The translations under genes were made by a program, and so were the position numbers. The notes below the pieces were generated by a model, which saw only the letters and a program-made list of their open reading frames with translations, had not been told where the DNA came from and did not search any database. A DNA stretch of 64,000 nucleotides from JAHCHG01 sp965214585 (GTDB lineage Bacteria; Acidobacteriota; Blastocatellia; Pyrinomonadales; Pyrinomonadaceae). Shown here piece by piece: positions 53,048 to 62,030 of this stretch. Location of the stretch: the NCBI GenBank assembly GCA_965214585.1, contig OZ243957.1:1550001-1614000 (forward strand). The letters run 5' to 3'. Within the stretch, counting starts at the first letter, position 1. Each line of letters starts with the position of its first letter.

Positions 53048-53919
53048 TGTGGCAAAATAACGTAAAACAGGAATCTTTTGCAAAACAGATAGAAATTTAT
53101 TTTAACGAAAACCTCGTTCCGCAATTGGCGGTTATCGCCAGAAATGCTTTGGAAGCCGGAATTATTCTGCTGCTTTTCTACATTCTGTATCGGATATTAA
53201 AAAGCCTGATGAGCAACATCATCGAACGGTTTGAGTTAGGACAAACCGTTACGAATTTTCTGCAAATGGGGCTGAAATATACGATAATGATCTTCGCCGT
53301 CGTAACCGCTTTGGATAATATCGGTTATGACATTACATCGCTGATCGCCGGACTCGGAATCGCCGGCATCGCGCTCGGTTTTGCGGCGAAAGATACGCTT
53401 TCAAACATCGTCGCCGGAATTTTTATATTTTGGGACAGACCTTTTTACATCGGCGATCTGGTCGAGATCGAAAACGAATACGGAAAAGTTCAGGACATAA
53501 CTTTGCGGACGACGCGCATTGTTACGCCCGACGGCAGAATGATCAGCATTCCGAATCAGAATATCGCCGCCAACAAAGTTATCAGCTACACGATGTTTCC
53601 GCATCTGCGGCTCGACATCGGCGTAACCATCGGCGTTAATGAACCGACGGAAAAAGCGCGTGAAGTTATGCTCGGAATCGTTAGAGGCGACAGACGCTTT
53701 ATGGACGATCCGCCGCCGGTTGTTCTCGTTAAAGAATTGGGCGATTTTTACACAACCGTCGAACTTCGCGTCTGGCTCGACGACACGCACACGCATATTC
53801 CCGTCAGAGCCGAATTGCTGGAGAAGATCAAAGACGCTTTCGATGCCGCCAAAATCGAAATGCCGTTTGAAACTATCGAAGTTTTAAATCATTTGATGAA
53901 AAAAGGAAATACCGAATAA
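53047..53919 (+). CDS. mscS: Small-conductance mechanosensitive channel MscS
   Basis: 290 residues. Three membrane helices: about 30-52 (ALEAGIILLLFYILYRIL), about 75-95 (YTIMIFAVVTALDNIG), and the pore helix with Gly/Ala pattern GLGIAGIALGFAAKDTLSNI (about 101-122). The cytoplasmic beta-domain follows (PFYIGDLVEI, GKVQDITLRTTRIVTPDGRM, SIPNQNIAANKVI), then the vestibule. Opens on membrane tension to release osmolytes. Coupled to mazG. Confidence 0.93.
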   Translation: MWQNNVKQESFAKQIEIYFNENLVPQLAVIARNALEAGIILLLFYILYRILKSLMSNIIERFELGQTVTNFLQMGLKYTIMIFAVVTALDNIGYDITSLIAGLGIAGIALGFAAKDTLSNIVAGIFIFWDRPFYIGDLVEIENEYGKVQDITLRTTRIVTPDGRMISIPNQNIAANKVISYTMFPHLRLDIGVTIGVNEPTEKAREVMLGIVRGDRRFMDDPPPVVLVKELGDFYTTVELRVWLDDTHTHIPVRAELLEKIKDAFDAAKIEMPFETIEVLNHLMKKGNTE

Positions 53920-54133
53920 AAAAGTTTAAAGTTTAACTTGAATGTAATGTTCAAAACATTACAATTAAACAGATAATTGTATATTTAATTATATATTGAA
54001 TTACAATTTGAAAATTCAGAGTTTCTTTAAAATATAAATATATTTAAAAAACTCTAATCATTTTGTTGACTTTAAACCCAAATAAAGTTTAGAGTAGTAA
54101 GAACTTACATTCTATTAAGGAGCAATCAGAATA

Positions 54134-54805
54134 ATGACAAAATTTAATAACGCAAACATACTTCGCAACTTGATGTCGCTTTGTTTAATGTTCGCAGTTT
54201 TTGCCGCCACTTCCGTAATTTCATTTGCCGCGCCGGACAATAACGCGCAAATGGGTGAAATAACGGTTTCGGGACAAAACGCGGACGGCAACGGAGCTTT
54301 TGTTTTACTGAACGGCGAACGCGCTTTCAGCGGACGCACATTTATTTCTTCCGGCACAATCGTTACGGAAGATTCATCGGCAACCGTCAGACTCGGAAAA
54401 TTAGGCTACGTCAGCGTAATGCCGCATTCGGTTCTGAGTTTGAATTTCGATGCCGACAGCATTTCGGCAAATCTTTCCGACGGAAACGTAAAGGTTATCA
54501 ATAACAAAGGCGTTGCCGTAAATATCAAAACTGCCGACGGCGTTGTAACAAACAACACCGACAAAAACAGCATTTTTGAAGTCAACGTCAATTCGGGAAC
54601 AACCCAAGCAACGGCTGAAACAGGTTCGGTTTTTCTGAACAATGTTCCGGTTCAAGACGATGACGATGATGACGACGACGACAACGGCGTAAGTGCTGCC
54701 GCACCGCTTATCGTTTTGGGCGGCATCGTGGCGGCAACCGTAATTTATTTGGTTGTCAATGACGATGACGATGATGACAACGGTTTCGTCAGCCCGATCA
54801 GATAA
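54134..54805 (+). CDS. Secreted FecR-like protein with poly-Asp flanked membrane segment
   Basis: 223 residues. Signal peptide about 1-33 (LCLMFAVFAATSVISFA). A FecR-like beta-domain (about 45-165: LNGERAFSGRTFISSGTIVT, TVRLGKLGYVSVMPHSVLSL, VNIKTADGVVTNNTDKNSIF). The C-terminus carries nine consecutive Asp, a hydrophobic helix (APLIVLGGIVAATVIYLVVN) and six more Asp before NGFVSPIR. The Asp tracts around one helix are distinctive and may form a cell-surface anchor or sorting signal; this is inference. RBS AAGGAG. A terminator follows. Confidence 0.75.
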   Translation: MTKFNNANILRNLMSLCLMFAVFAATSVISFAAPDNNAQMGEITVSGQNADGNGAFVLLNGERAFSGRTFISSGTIVTEDSSATVRLGKLGYVSVMPHSVLSLNFDADSISANLSDGNVKVINNKGVAVNIKTADGVVTNNTDKNSIFEVNVNSGTTQATAETGSVFLNNVPVQDDDDDDDDDNGVSAAAPLIVLGGIVAATVIYLVVNDDDDDDNGFVSPIR

Positions 54806-54828
54806 TTTTCTCCAATTAATTTAATTTC

Positions 54829-54868
54829 AAAAAAGGCGCACGGCTGAATTCAGTCGTGCGCCTTTTTT
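54829..54868 (+). terminator. Strong intrinsic terminator
   Basis: AAAAGGCGCACGGCTGA (54831-54847) pairs with TCAGTCGTGCGCCTTTT (54850-54866) around a two-base loop, then a T run. Confidence 0.85.
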
Positions 54869-54901
54869 GCTTTTACAATTCGCGCAATCTATCATTAAAA
54901 A

Positions 54902-56515
54902 ATGCAGAATTCGCTAATTGCCGACAAATCCGGCTTAAAATTAATCAGCCGAAAATATCCGAAAATGTTTGAAAATTTTTCGACCTTGCCGAATTTTGAA
55001 ACTCATCTGGAAAGAATTTGGGAACTCGAACGGCGATGGCTGAAATTTCGGGAAAATCCCGACAAAACCGAGCAGGTTGTTTTTTTTGATTCGACAATCG
55101 AAAACGCGAAAGTCGAGGCGGAATTTGAAATAATTTACGCCGGCGGAACGCTCGGTCTGCTTCACGCCGCAGTAATGGCGAGCAGATATAACCGCAAAGT
55201 TCTGGTTTTTGATTTGCACTTTGTCGGCAAAACTCACCGCGATTGGAATATCTCCGACGAAGAACTCTCGGAATTTGTCCGCGCCGAACTTTTTACCAAA
55301 GAAGAGATCGAAACGGCGGTTGCCAATCGCTACAAAACGGGATTTGTAAAATTTTACGACGCAAATTCCAAATTAAAAACGCCGCCGCTTTTTATGAACA
55401 ATGTTCTGGATGTAGCAATCGAAGCCGACAAACTTCTTGCTTTGGCAAAAGAGAAAATACATCGGGAAAATTCGCAGACGATTGACAATCTGCGCTTTGT
55501 CCGCGCACACGTCGGGCGCGAAAAAGTTGTAATCGAGTGCGAAAATTCGGCGGACGGGAAAAAGAGATTTTTTTCCGCCAAACTTTTTGTTGACGCGACG
55601 GGAACAAACTCGAAAGTTTCCAGACAAATAAACGGCGGGCGTTCGATCACGCACATCTGCCCGACAGTCGGCACGGTTGCCGCCGGCTTCGTGCGCGGAA
55701 AAGGCGAAAAGGAAGTTGATTTTTCCGTCGGCGAAATTCTCGTATCAACCCAAGATATTTCCGAAAACCGGCAGTTGATGTGGGAAGGTTTCGCGGGAAA
55801 TCCCGAAAAAGACGAATACACGACATATCTTTTTTTTTACGATTCGGTTGAATCCGAATCGAATAAATCTCTGTTTGATCTTTTTGAAAATTATTTTGAA
55901 AAACTTCCCGAATACAAAACAAAATCAAAAAACTGGAAAATCGTCAAACCCGTTTACGGCTACATTCCGAGCGTTCATCATCAAGGGTGGAACAGCGTCA
56001 AAAAAACGGCGGCAGACAGAATCCTTCTCGTCGGCGACGCGGCGGGTTTATCGAGTCCGCTGACATTTTGCGGTTTCGGCTCGCACGTCCGCAATCTGAA
56101 AAAACTGACAGATGCAGTCGAAAATGCTTTGTGCGAAAACGCTTTTGACGAGAAAACTCTCGTAAATATCAACGCTTACGAACCGAATGTCGCGCAAATG
56201 TCGAGCCTCGCGGAATTTATGCGCCCGATGCCGAACAGCAAGCCGTTCGTCGTCAATGAAACGATGAACGCCGTAATGAAGGCTTTGAGCGAACTGGATT
56301 CCGAAATAAGCCGCGAGATGTTTCAGGACAGAATTCCTTTTGCATCATTTAAAAAGATTTTGGCAAAAACTGCGAAAATTCATCCGAAAGTGTTCAAATT
56401 AATGTTCGATCATCTCGGCACAAAAGGCGCGTTTTGGTGGATCGCAAATATCGCCGAAGCCGGCGTAAATGAATGGAAAAAGGAAAAAAACGGAAAATCA
56501 AGGAAAAGGAAATAA
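54902..56515 (+). CDS. FAD-dependent oxidoreductase, lycopene-cyclase-like
   Basis: 537 residues. A ~75-residue preface (MQNSLIADKSGLKLISRKYP...) precedes the Rossmann motif IIYAGGTLGLLHAAVMASRY (about 80-99), which has lost the usual GxGxxG first glycine (AGGTLG). The second FAD motif is RILLVGDAAGLSSPLTFCGF (about 373-392), and VDATGTNSKVSRQING is the ATG motif. The order resembles lycopene-cyclase/monooxygenase-type flavoproteins. The altered N-terminal motif may still bind FAD. Its preface and function are unassigned. Confidence 0.8.
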   Translation: MQNSLIADKSGLKLISRKYPKMFENFSTLPNFETHLERIWELERRWLKFRENPDKTEQVVFFDSTIENAKVEAEFEIIYAGGTLGLLHAAVMASRYNRKVLVFDLHFVGKTHRDWNISDEELSEFVRAELFTKEEIETAVANRYKTGFVKFYDANSKLKTPPLFMNNVLDVAIEADKLLALAKEKIHRENSQTIDNLRFVRAHVGREKVVIECENSADGKKRFFSAKLFVDATGTNSKVSRQINGGRSITHICPTVGTVAAGFVRGKGEKEVDFSVGEILVSTQDISENRQLMWEGFAGNPEKDEYTTYLFFYDSVESESNKSLFDLFENYFEKLPEYKTKSKNWKIVKPVYGYIPSVHHQGWNSVKKTAADRILLVGDAAGLSSPLTFCGFGSHVRNLKKLTDAVENALCENAFDEKTLVNINAYEPNVAQMSSLAEFMRPMPNSKPFVVNETMNAVMKALSELDSEISREMFQDRIPFASFKKILAKTAKIHPKVFKLMFDHLGTKGAFWWIANIAEAGVNEWKKEKNGKSRKRK

Positions 56516-56547
56516 ACTTTCGGCAACGGAGAAATTTTCCGGTTCAA

Positions 56548-56687
56548 ATATAATAATTTACAAAAGATACCTAAAATATAACTGATAATTGATATTTGAT
56601 AATTTTGTTGCGCGTCAGCCTTTTAGAATTTGATTTTTTATCAATTATCAAATATATTTTACGGTTAAAGTCTGCAATAAAATTTCC
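56548..56687. repeat. Repeat R1, uninterrupted copy
   Basis: Inverted match to 14577-14937 without element B. AT-rich with ATAATTG/ATATTTG units; lies in the gap after the flavoprotein. Confidence 0.75.
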
Positions 56688-56711
56688 TGAAAAAATTTAC
56701 CAAAAATTTTC

Positions 56712-57176
56712 TTATCCGCATAGTTTCTCTAAAAAAAGTTTCGTTTTCTCATAAATCAGCGAATCTTCCGAATGACGAGAACCGGCGATGTTCAGATTTT
56801 CGCAATCGAGCGATTCGAGCCACTTTTTTGTTTTCTCAACCGCTTGCTCGAAACCGGATTCTAAAAAATCAACGTGCAAACACGGCTTTTCATATTTTTG
56901 AGCAAATTCTTCGGTCAAAAGCGAGCCGTCCGTCAGTTTGCCGTGAGATAAAATCAGAGTCGCGCACGAATTTTTTACGTTTAATTCAGTTCTCTCCGCA
57001 CAATTTTCCGTTTCCGTTTCAATCAAATTCGGATATTTCCCGGAAATTACGCCGTCTTCCGCCAAACGATTTTTCGGCACAAAACCGCTTATCTTAAAAT
57101 TATTCTCCAACGCAAAATCAAAAGCGGCGCGGTCTGCGCCCGTCTGTCCGCCGGAAATTATTTTGTTTATTTTCAT
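56712..57176 (-). CDS. SLOG-fold putative molybdenum carrier protein
   Basis: 154 residues from ATG 57176 (MKINKIISGGQTGADRAAFD). The GGQTGADRA loop and a later SHGKLTDGSLLTEEFAQKYE match the molybdenum-carrier-like SLOG family, a Rossmann-type nucleotide-binding fold. The longer upstream frame (to 57245) lacks family character. Role as molybdate carrier is family-derived, not shown here; a molybdenum enzyme is encoded at 62031. Confidence 0.75.
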   Translation of the reverse strand: MKINKIISGGQTGADRAAFDFALENNFKISGFVPKNRLAEDGVISGKYPNLIETETENCAERTELNVKNSCATLILSHGKLTDGSLLTEEFAQKYEKPCLHVDFLESGFEQAVEKTKKWLESLDCENLNIAGSRHSEDSLIYEKTKLFLEKLCG

Positions 57177-57574
57177 TAGATTAAAATTAATTCGCCATTC
57201 TGCAAATAGTTTTTGCAATTCGTTCGGGATTTTTCCTTTTTTCAAAAATTATCAATATAATCGCCAAAAAAAGACACAATAGCAAGAGAAATAATCAACG
57301 AATATTCAAAAATCGGCAATCTGATAATCAATAGATTCTCGGCAAGAACTGCCGCAGTTAATTCTGATAAAATCCTTGACGGTCATAATCAACACGAAAT
57401 AAAAATCAAATCAAAATAATCTAAAACCCTTTTTTCTTCTGCGGAATCTTGGCAACAGCCTTTTAATTTTGTTACGATTCAAAGTAAGGGAATAAATTCG
57501 AGTAAAAACCGGATTATATTATTTGGGAACAAACCGAATAAAAATCAAACTAAAATTCAGAGAGAAGGAAAATT
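57177..57574. other. Gene-free stretch of 398 bp
   Basis: AT-rich divergent spacer with no ORF of note on either strand and no clear repeat. It must contain promoters for the SLOG gene (minus) and DUF2911 gene (plus), none strong enough to name. Confidence 0.5.
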
Positions 57575-58201
57575 ATGAAATACACAATATTTTTGCTGTT
57601 AGCAGCATTCGTTTTTGTCGGCGGCTTAAATACCGTCAATGCTCAGGATTCGATGATGAAAAAGGACGACAAGATGGAAAAGTCGGACAAAATGGATATG
57701 AAAATGGACGATAAAATGTCTATGGATAAAAAGGAAATGAAGTTTCCCGGCATCCAGAAAAGTCCGACGGATATTTCTTATATGCGTGATGGGCGAAACG
57801 GTCCGGTTCACGCTAAGATCGTTTACAGCCGACCTTATAAAAATGACCGCGTGATCTTCGGCGAACTCGTTCCATACGGCAAAGTTTGGAGAACGGGCGC
57901 GGATGAAGCGACGGAAATTACTTTTTACAAAGACGTGATGTTCGGCGGAAAGGAAGTAAAAGCCGGAACTTACGCGCTTTTTACAATCCCGAACAAAGAC
58001 TCGTGGGACATCATCTTAAACAAAGGTCTGCATCAATGGGGAGCGTTTACTTACGACGACAAAATGGACGTAACAAGAGTCAAAGCAATGCCGAAAATGA
58101 TGGACGACGAAGTTGAAAACTTTTCGATAATGTTCGACGGCGGCAATATGATTATGGCTTGGGACAAAACAATGGTTGCCGTTCCGGTTAAAGTTAAATA
58201 G
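57575..58201 (+). CDS. Secreted DUF2911 protein
   Basis: 208 residues. Signal peptide about 1-23 (IFLLLAAFVFVGGLNTVNAQ), then a 30-residue Met/Lys/Asp repeat (MMKKDDKMEKSDKMDMKMDD...), then the DUF2911 domain (about 60-205): VHAKIVYSRPYKNDRVIFGE, YGKVWRTGADEATEITFYKD, GTYALFTIPNKDSWDIILNK, VENFSIMFDGGNMIMAWDKT. Function unknown; likely periplasmic. RBS AGAAGGA. Terminator follows at 58224. Confidence 0.88.
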   Translation: MKYTIFLLLAAFVFVGGLNTVNAQDSMMKKDDKMEKSDKMDMKMDDKMSMDKKEMKFPGIQKSPTDISYMRDGRNGPVHAKIVYSRPYKNDRVIFGELVPYGKVWRTGADEATEITFYKDVMFGGKEVKAGTYALFTIPNKDSWDIILNKGLHQWGAFTYDDKMDVTRVKAMPKMMDDEVENFSIMFDGGNMIMAWDKTMVAVPVKVK

Positions 58202-58223
58202 AGATTTTTAGATTATAAAAACA

Positions 58224-58264
58224 AAAAGCGGTCTGACAAAATTATCTGTCAGACTGCTTTTTTA
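58224..58264 (+). terminator. Intrinsic terminator of DUF2911 gene
   Basis: AAAAGCGGTCTGACA (58224-58238) pairs with TGTCAGACTGCTTTT (58247-58261), then T run. Confidence 0.85.
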
Positions 58265-58419
58265 TTTTTGATTTGAAAATTCTCCATTTCAATCTTTAAT
58301 TACATTGTTATTTTTATTACGCTGAAACTCACGAAATAATGGAGAATTGTTTTCATTTCTACTCGAAAATATTTGTTCGTAATTCTTTGTAACGAAATAG
58401 TTATTCACAAAATATTCAA

Positions 58420-58448
58420 TTAACAACTTACAATTTACCATTTACCAA
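58420..58448. repeat. Short heptamer array after serS
   Basis: AACTTAC-AATTTAC-CATTTAC units in the 3' flank of serS, of the same type as in the exosortase gene. Confidence 0.6.
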
Positions 58449-58454
58449 ATCTTC

Positions 58455-59747
58455 TTAATCTTCCGCTTCGATTTTCTCTAAACCGTTCATAAACGGGCGC
58501 AGAATTTCAGGAATGGTAACGCTTCCGTCGGGTTGCTGATAGTTTTCTAAAATCGCAATCCACGTTCGCCCGACTGCCAAGCCCGAACCGTTTAGAGTAT
58601 GTGCAAATTCGGGTTTTGCTCCGCCCGCACGCCGGAAACGTAAGTTCATACGGCGGGCTTGAAAATCTCCGAAGTTCGAGCAGCTTGAGATTTCGCGGTA
58701 AGTTTTTTGCGACGGCAGCCAGACTTCGAGATCGTAAGTTTTGTGCGAACCGAAACCTAAATCGCCCGTTGAAAGAATTACTTTTCGATACGGCAATTCG
58801 AGCATTTGCAAGATTTTCTCGGCATCGGCGGTTAATTTTTCGTGTTCCGCTTCGGAATTTTCGGGCAGGCAGTATTTAACGAGTTCGACCTTTTCAAACT
58901 GATGCTGACGAATCAAACCGCGCGTATCGCGCCCGTAACTTCCGGCTTCCGAGCGAAAACAAGGCGTATAGGCGGTGAATTTCATCGGCAGATCATTTGC
59001 GTCGAGAATCTCGCCCGCGTAATAATTCGTTACCGGAACTTCCGCCGTCGGAATCAGATAAAAATTTCGCTCATCCCGTAATTTGAATAAATCTCCTTCA
59101 AATTTCGGCAGATTTGATGTGCCGAAAAGTGCCTTGGCATTAACGATAAAAGGCGGCAGGGTTTCCTTATAACCGTGCCGTTCGGTGTGAACTTCGAGCA
59201 TAAAATTTATCAAAGCCCGTTCGAGCCTCGCGCCTTTTCCGTTTAAGATCGCAAATCTCGCGCCGGCAATTTTTGTCGCCCGTTCCAAATCTAAAATGCC
59301 GAGAGATTCACCGAGATCAACGTGGTCTTTGATTTCAAAATCAAATTCGCGCGGCTTGCCCCATCTGCCGATCTCTATATTATCCGATTCATCCGCGCCG
59401 ACGGGAACATCATTTGCCGGAATATTCGGCAAATCGGCAAGCAGTTCGTCCATTTTCGCTTCAACTTCTTTTCGCGCCGCTTCGAGTTCGCTCTGCTTTT
59501 CCTTTAATTTCGCAACTTCCGCCTTTTTCGTTTCGGCTTCTTCGCGTTTTCCCGCCTGCATCAACGCGCCGATCTCTTTGCTCGAAGAATTGCGCTGTTG
59601 ATTTACAGCGTCCGATTCGCCGATAACTGCGCGGCGTTTTTCGTCTAACTGCACAAAAGTTTCCAAAGAATCGGTTGGAAAACGGCGTTTTTCGCAAGCC
59701 TCTCTGACTTGTTCGAGATTTTCTCTGACGTAATTTAGATCAAGCAT
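58455..59747 (-). CDS. serS: Seryl-tRNA synthetase
   Basis: 430 residues, class II. N-terminal coiled-coil arm (about 30-110, QQRNSSSKEIGALMQAGKRE) that grips tRNA-Ser; motif 2 FRSEAGSYGRDTRGLIRQHQ (about 263-282), and motif 3 with GSGLAVGRTWIAILENYQ (about 385-402). TAEVPVTNYYAGEIL and EISSCSNFGDFQARRMNLRF are also typical. Complete and unremarkable. Its upstream flank holds the terminator of the hydrolase gene. Confidence 0.97.
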   Translation of the reverse strand: MLDLNYVRENLEQVREACEKRRFPTDSLETFVQLDEKRRAVIGESDAVNQQRNSSSKEIGALMQAGKREEAETKKAEVAKLKEKQSELEAARKEVEAKMDELLADLPNIPANDVPVGADESDNIEIGRWGKPREFDFEIKDHVDLGESLGILDLERATKIAGARFAILNGKGARLERALINFMLEVHTERHGYKETLPPFIVNAKALFGTSNLPKFEGDLFKLRDERNFYLIPTAEVPVTNYYAGEILDANDLPMKFTAYTPCFRSEAGSYGRDTRGLIRQHQFEKVELVKYCLPENSEAEHEKLTADAEKILQMLELPYRKVILSTGDLGFGSHKTYDLEVWLPSQKTYREISSCSNFGDFQARRMNLRFRRAGGAKPEFAHTLNGSGLAVGRTWIAILENYQQPDGSVTIPEILRPFMNGLEKIEAED

Positions 59748-59798
59748 TTTATAAAAATTCCCCTGTTTTAGAAAATAAAATCAATTATTAACACAAAT

Positions 59799-59820
59799 AA
59801 AAAAGCGGTCAAAGACCGCC
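59799..59820 (-). terminator. Terminator of the hydrolase gene (minus strand)
   Basis: GCGGTC/GACCGC stem with a 3-nt loop; on the minus strand it is followed by TTTTTT. Confidence 0.7.
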
Positions 59821-59848
59821 GCATAAAATAATACGAAAGTCTTTTAAT

Positions 59849-60901
59849 TTAAGGACAGGGCGAGCCGAAATCAGCGACGGTGCATTTATTTGCCCAAAGC
59901 CAAGTCGGAGATGAATTTGTATTTATAACGGGCGAATCGGTTGCTTCGAGCGGCGCGATTGGTCGGATGCGAAAAATTCCGCGCCAGTTTCCCATTCGCG
60001 CGTCTTCGCCGAAGGCAATTTGTTTTGCCGCCGCGTCGCCCGCAAAAGTGTAGGCGGACAAAGCGTGAAGTCTGCGCCAAATGCCCCACGCATCATACGC
60101 GTCGGTTGTCGCGCCGGTTTGTCCCAAACCGTTTGTTACGGGCAAACCGTGTCCGGCTTCGAGCGAGCAGTAAATTTGCGAACGGCGAATCACCTGCCAT
60201 TTTCGTTCGGTAATTTGCGCGAGTTTTTCCCAAATATCCTTTTGCGAAATCAGATGCTCGTTTGTTTCATCGTCCCAGTAAACCTGCACGACCATTTTCG
60301 CGTTTGCCGGAATCTGCTCCATTTTCGTTCCCCAGTTATACCAAGCCGCCATCGTAAAAATGAACAGACCGTTTGCTCCCCAACCTTCGCTCACGCCGCG
60401 CCGCGCCATTTCTGGAGATGCGCCGCCGCCGTAAGAATGCCCGGCAAATCCGATCCGGCTCGTGTCTATTTTATCCGCATAAACTTCCGATGCTTTTTTA
60501 AATCCGTCCCAGAGTTGGTTGTAACGCGCTTCGTGCGTCGTAAATAAATTCGCGGTATATGGCGAAAAAACGACGATGTAACCGTTTGAAGCAGGCTGCC
60601 GCATCAGCGTATCATAGAAAAGATAATTTGTTCCGCCGAAACCGTGCGCGAAGAATACAACCGGAAGTTTACCGTTGGCAGCAGAATTGCCCGGAAGATA
60701 AACCGAGATCGGCGCGGGCGCGGCGATGTTCGGATTTGGAATTTCCTGACGAGTTACGGGAAATTGTCCGAAACTTCCAAAATCTCCGGCTCGCGGCAGC
60801 GTCGTCACTTTTCCAAACGGACAAGGCTGAATCTGCGCGTCTGCCGGCAAAGCATCGAGCGTTAAAAATGCCAAAATAAATATAAATAAAACTTTTTTCA
60901 T
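59849..60901 (-). CDS. Secreted alpha/beta hydrolase (chlorophyllase/dienelactone-hydrolase-like)
   Basis: 350 residues from ATG 60901 (MKKVLFIFILAFLTLDALPA, signal peptide). Oxyanion region LPVVFFAHGFGGTNYLFYDT (about 81-100), nucleophile GFAGHSYGGGASPEMA (Ser about 160), and a conserved late His in YCSLEAGHGLPV. It belongs to the alpha/beta-hydrolase superfamily near chlorophyllase-like or PAF-acetylhydrolase-like esterases. The natural ester is unknown. Single-gene unit ending at a terminator. Confidence 0.85.
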   Translation of the reverse strand: MKKVLFIFILAFLTLDALPADAQIQPCPFGKVTTLPRAGDFGSFGQFPVTRQEIPNPNIAAPAPISVYLPGNSAANGKLPVVFFAHGFGGTNYLFYDTLMRQPASNGYIVVFSPYTANLFTTHEARYNQLWDGFKKASEVYADKIDTSRIGFAGHSYGGGASPEMARRGVSEGWGANGLFIFTMAAWYNWGTKMEQIPANAKMVVQVYWDDETNEHLISQKDIWEKLAQITERKWQVIRRSQIYCSLEAGHGLPVTNGLGQTGATTDAYDAWGIWRRLHALSAYTFAGDAAAKQIAFGEDARMGNWRGIFRIRPIAPLEATDSPVINTNSSPTWLWANKCTVADFGSPCP

Positions 60902-61034
60902 ACAGAGGTTTCCTGAATTTAACAAACAACCCGAACTTTAAATTTTTTGCGGCAAATTTGTTTCGCGTTCTCTAATCGCCTACAATCTTTAATTTGCCAC
61001 TCGTAATAAACTTTTACAAATATAAACTATTTTA

Positions 61035-61919
61035 ATGAAAAATAATATGAAAAAAATTCGCAAAGCGGTTTTTCCGGCAGCCGGACTTGGAACGAGATTT
61101 TTACCCGCAACAAAAGCGTCTCCAAAGGAAATGCTGCCGCTTGTTGATAAACCTCTGATTCAGTATTCGGTTGAAGAAGCGGTTGATTCCGGCGTTGATT
61201 CGATTTTGATCGTAACGGGGCGCGAAAAAACTTCGATTGAAAATCATTTTGATATTTCTTACGAACTCGAACACATTTTACAGGAAAAGGGAAAAGATGA
61301 AATGTTCCGAGAGATTCGGAAAATTTCAAACATCGCGCACGTTAATTATACGCGCCAAAAACAGGCTCTCGGTTTGGGACACGCGATTTTGCAGGCGGAA
61401 GATTTTGTCGGAAACGAACCGTTCGCCGTTCTGCTCGCCGACGACGTGGTTGACGCGCCAACGCCCGCGCTGAGGCAGTTGATTGACGTTTACGAAAAAT
61501 ACGACGCGCCCGTTATCGCCACAATGCAGGTCGAAGGCGAGGCGATTTCGCGGTTCGGCGTAATTGACACGGAAGAAACCGATGATCCGAATGTTTTCAA
61601 GATCAAGGATATGGTCGAAAAACCAAAGTTTGAAGACGCGCCTTCGGATTTGGCGATAATCGGACGCTACATCTTAACGCCCGATATTTTTGCGGCAATC
61701 GAAAATACGAGAAAAGGCGCGGGCGGCGAAATTCAGATTACCGATGCGATGCGCGATTTGCTGGAGAAACGCGATTTTTACGCCGTCAAACTTGAAGGAA
61801 CGCGCCACGACGCAGGCGACAAATTAGGTTTTCTGATCGCCACCGTCGAATTCGCTCTGAAACGTAAAGATTTAGGCGAAGATTTTCGCAAATATTTAAA
61901 AAGTTTGAGCTTAAGTTAG
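61035..61919 (+). CDS. galU: UTP-glucose-1-phosphate uridylyltransferase
   Basis: 294 residues. Nucleotide loop FPAAGLGTRFLPATKASPKE (about 13-32), DKPLIQYSVEEA, LGLGHAILQAE, LLADDVVDAP, and IGRYILTPDIFAAIE with GGEIQITDAM match GalU. Makes UDP-glucose for envelope polysaccharides. ATG at 61047 (MKKIRKAVF) is an alternative start. No partner genes adjacent. Confidence 0.95.
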   Translation: MKNNMKKIRKAVFPAAGLGTRFLPATKASPKEMLPLVDKPLIQYSVEEAVDSGVDSILIVTGREKTSIENHFDISYELEHILQEKGKDEMFREIRKISNIAHVNYTRQKQALGLGHAILQAEDFVGNEPFAVLLADDVVDAPTPALRQLIDVYEKYDAPVIATMQVEGEAISRFGVIDTEETDDPNVFKIKDMVEKPKFEDAPSDLAIIGRYILTPDIFAAIENTRKGAGGEIQITDAMRDLLEKRDFYAVKLEGTRHDAGDKLGFLIATVEFALKRKDLGEDFRKYLKSLSLS

Positions 61920-62030
61920 GATAAGGTGTAGAATTGATAACAAAGCCTGTCGGAAATAATTAAATATTAAACTTGAACAACTAAAAGAACATTTTTCCCG
62001 CAAAGTTGAATCAAAAAAGGAACAGACAAA

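Noticed and set aside
57177..57574. Small RNA or riboswitch before the DUF2911 gene
   Set aside because: No convincing stem set or conserved motif; only AT-rich spacer visible.
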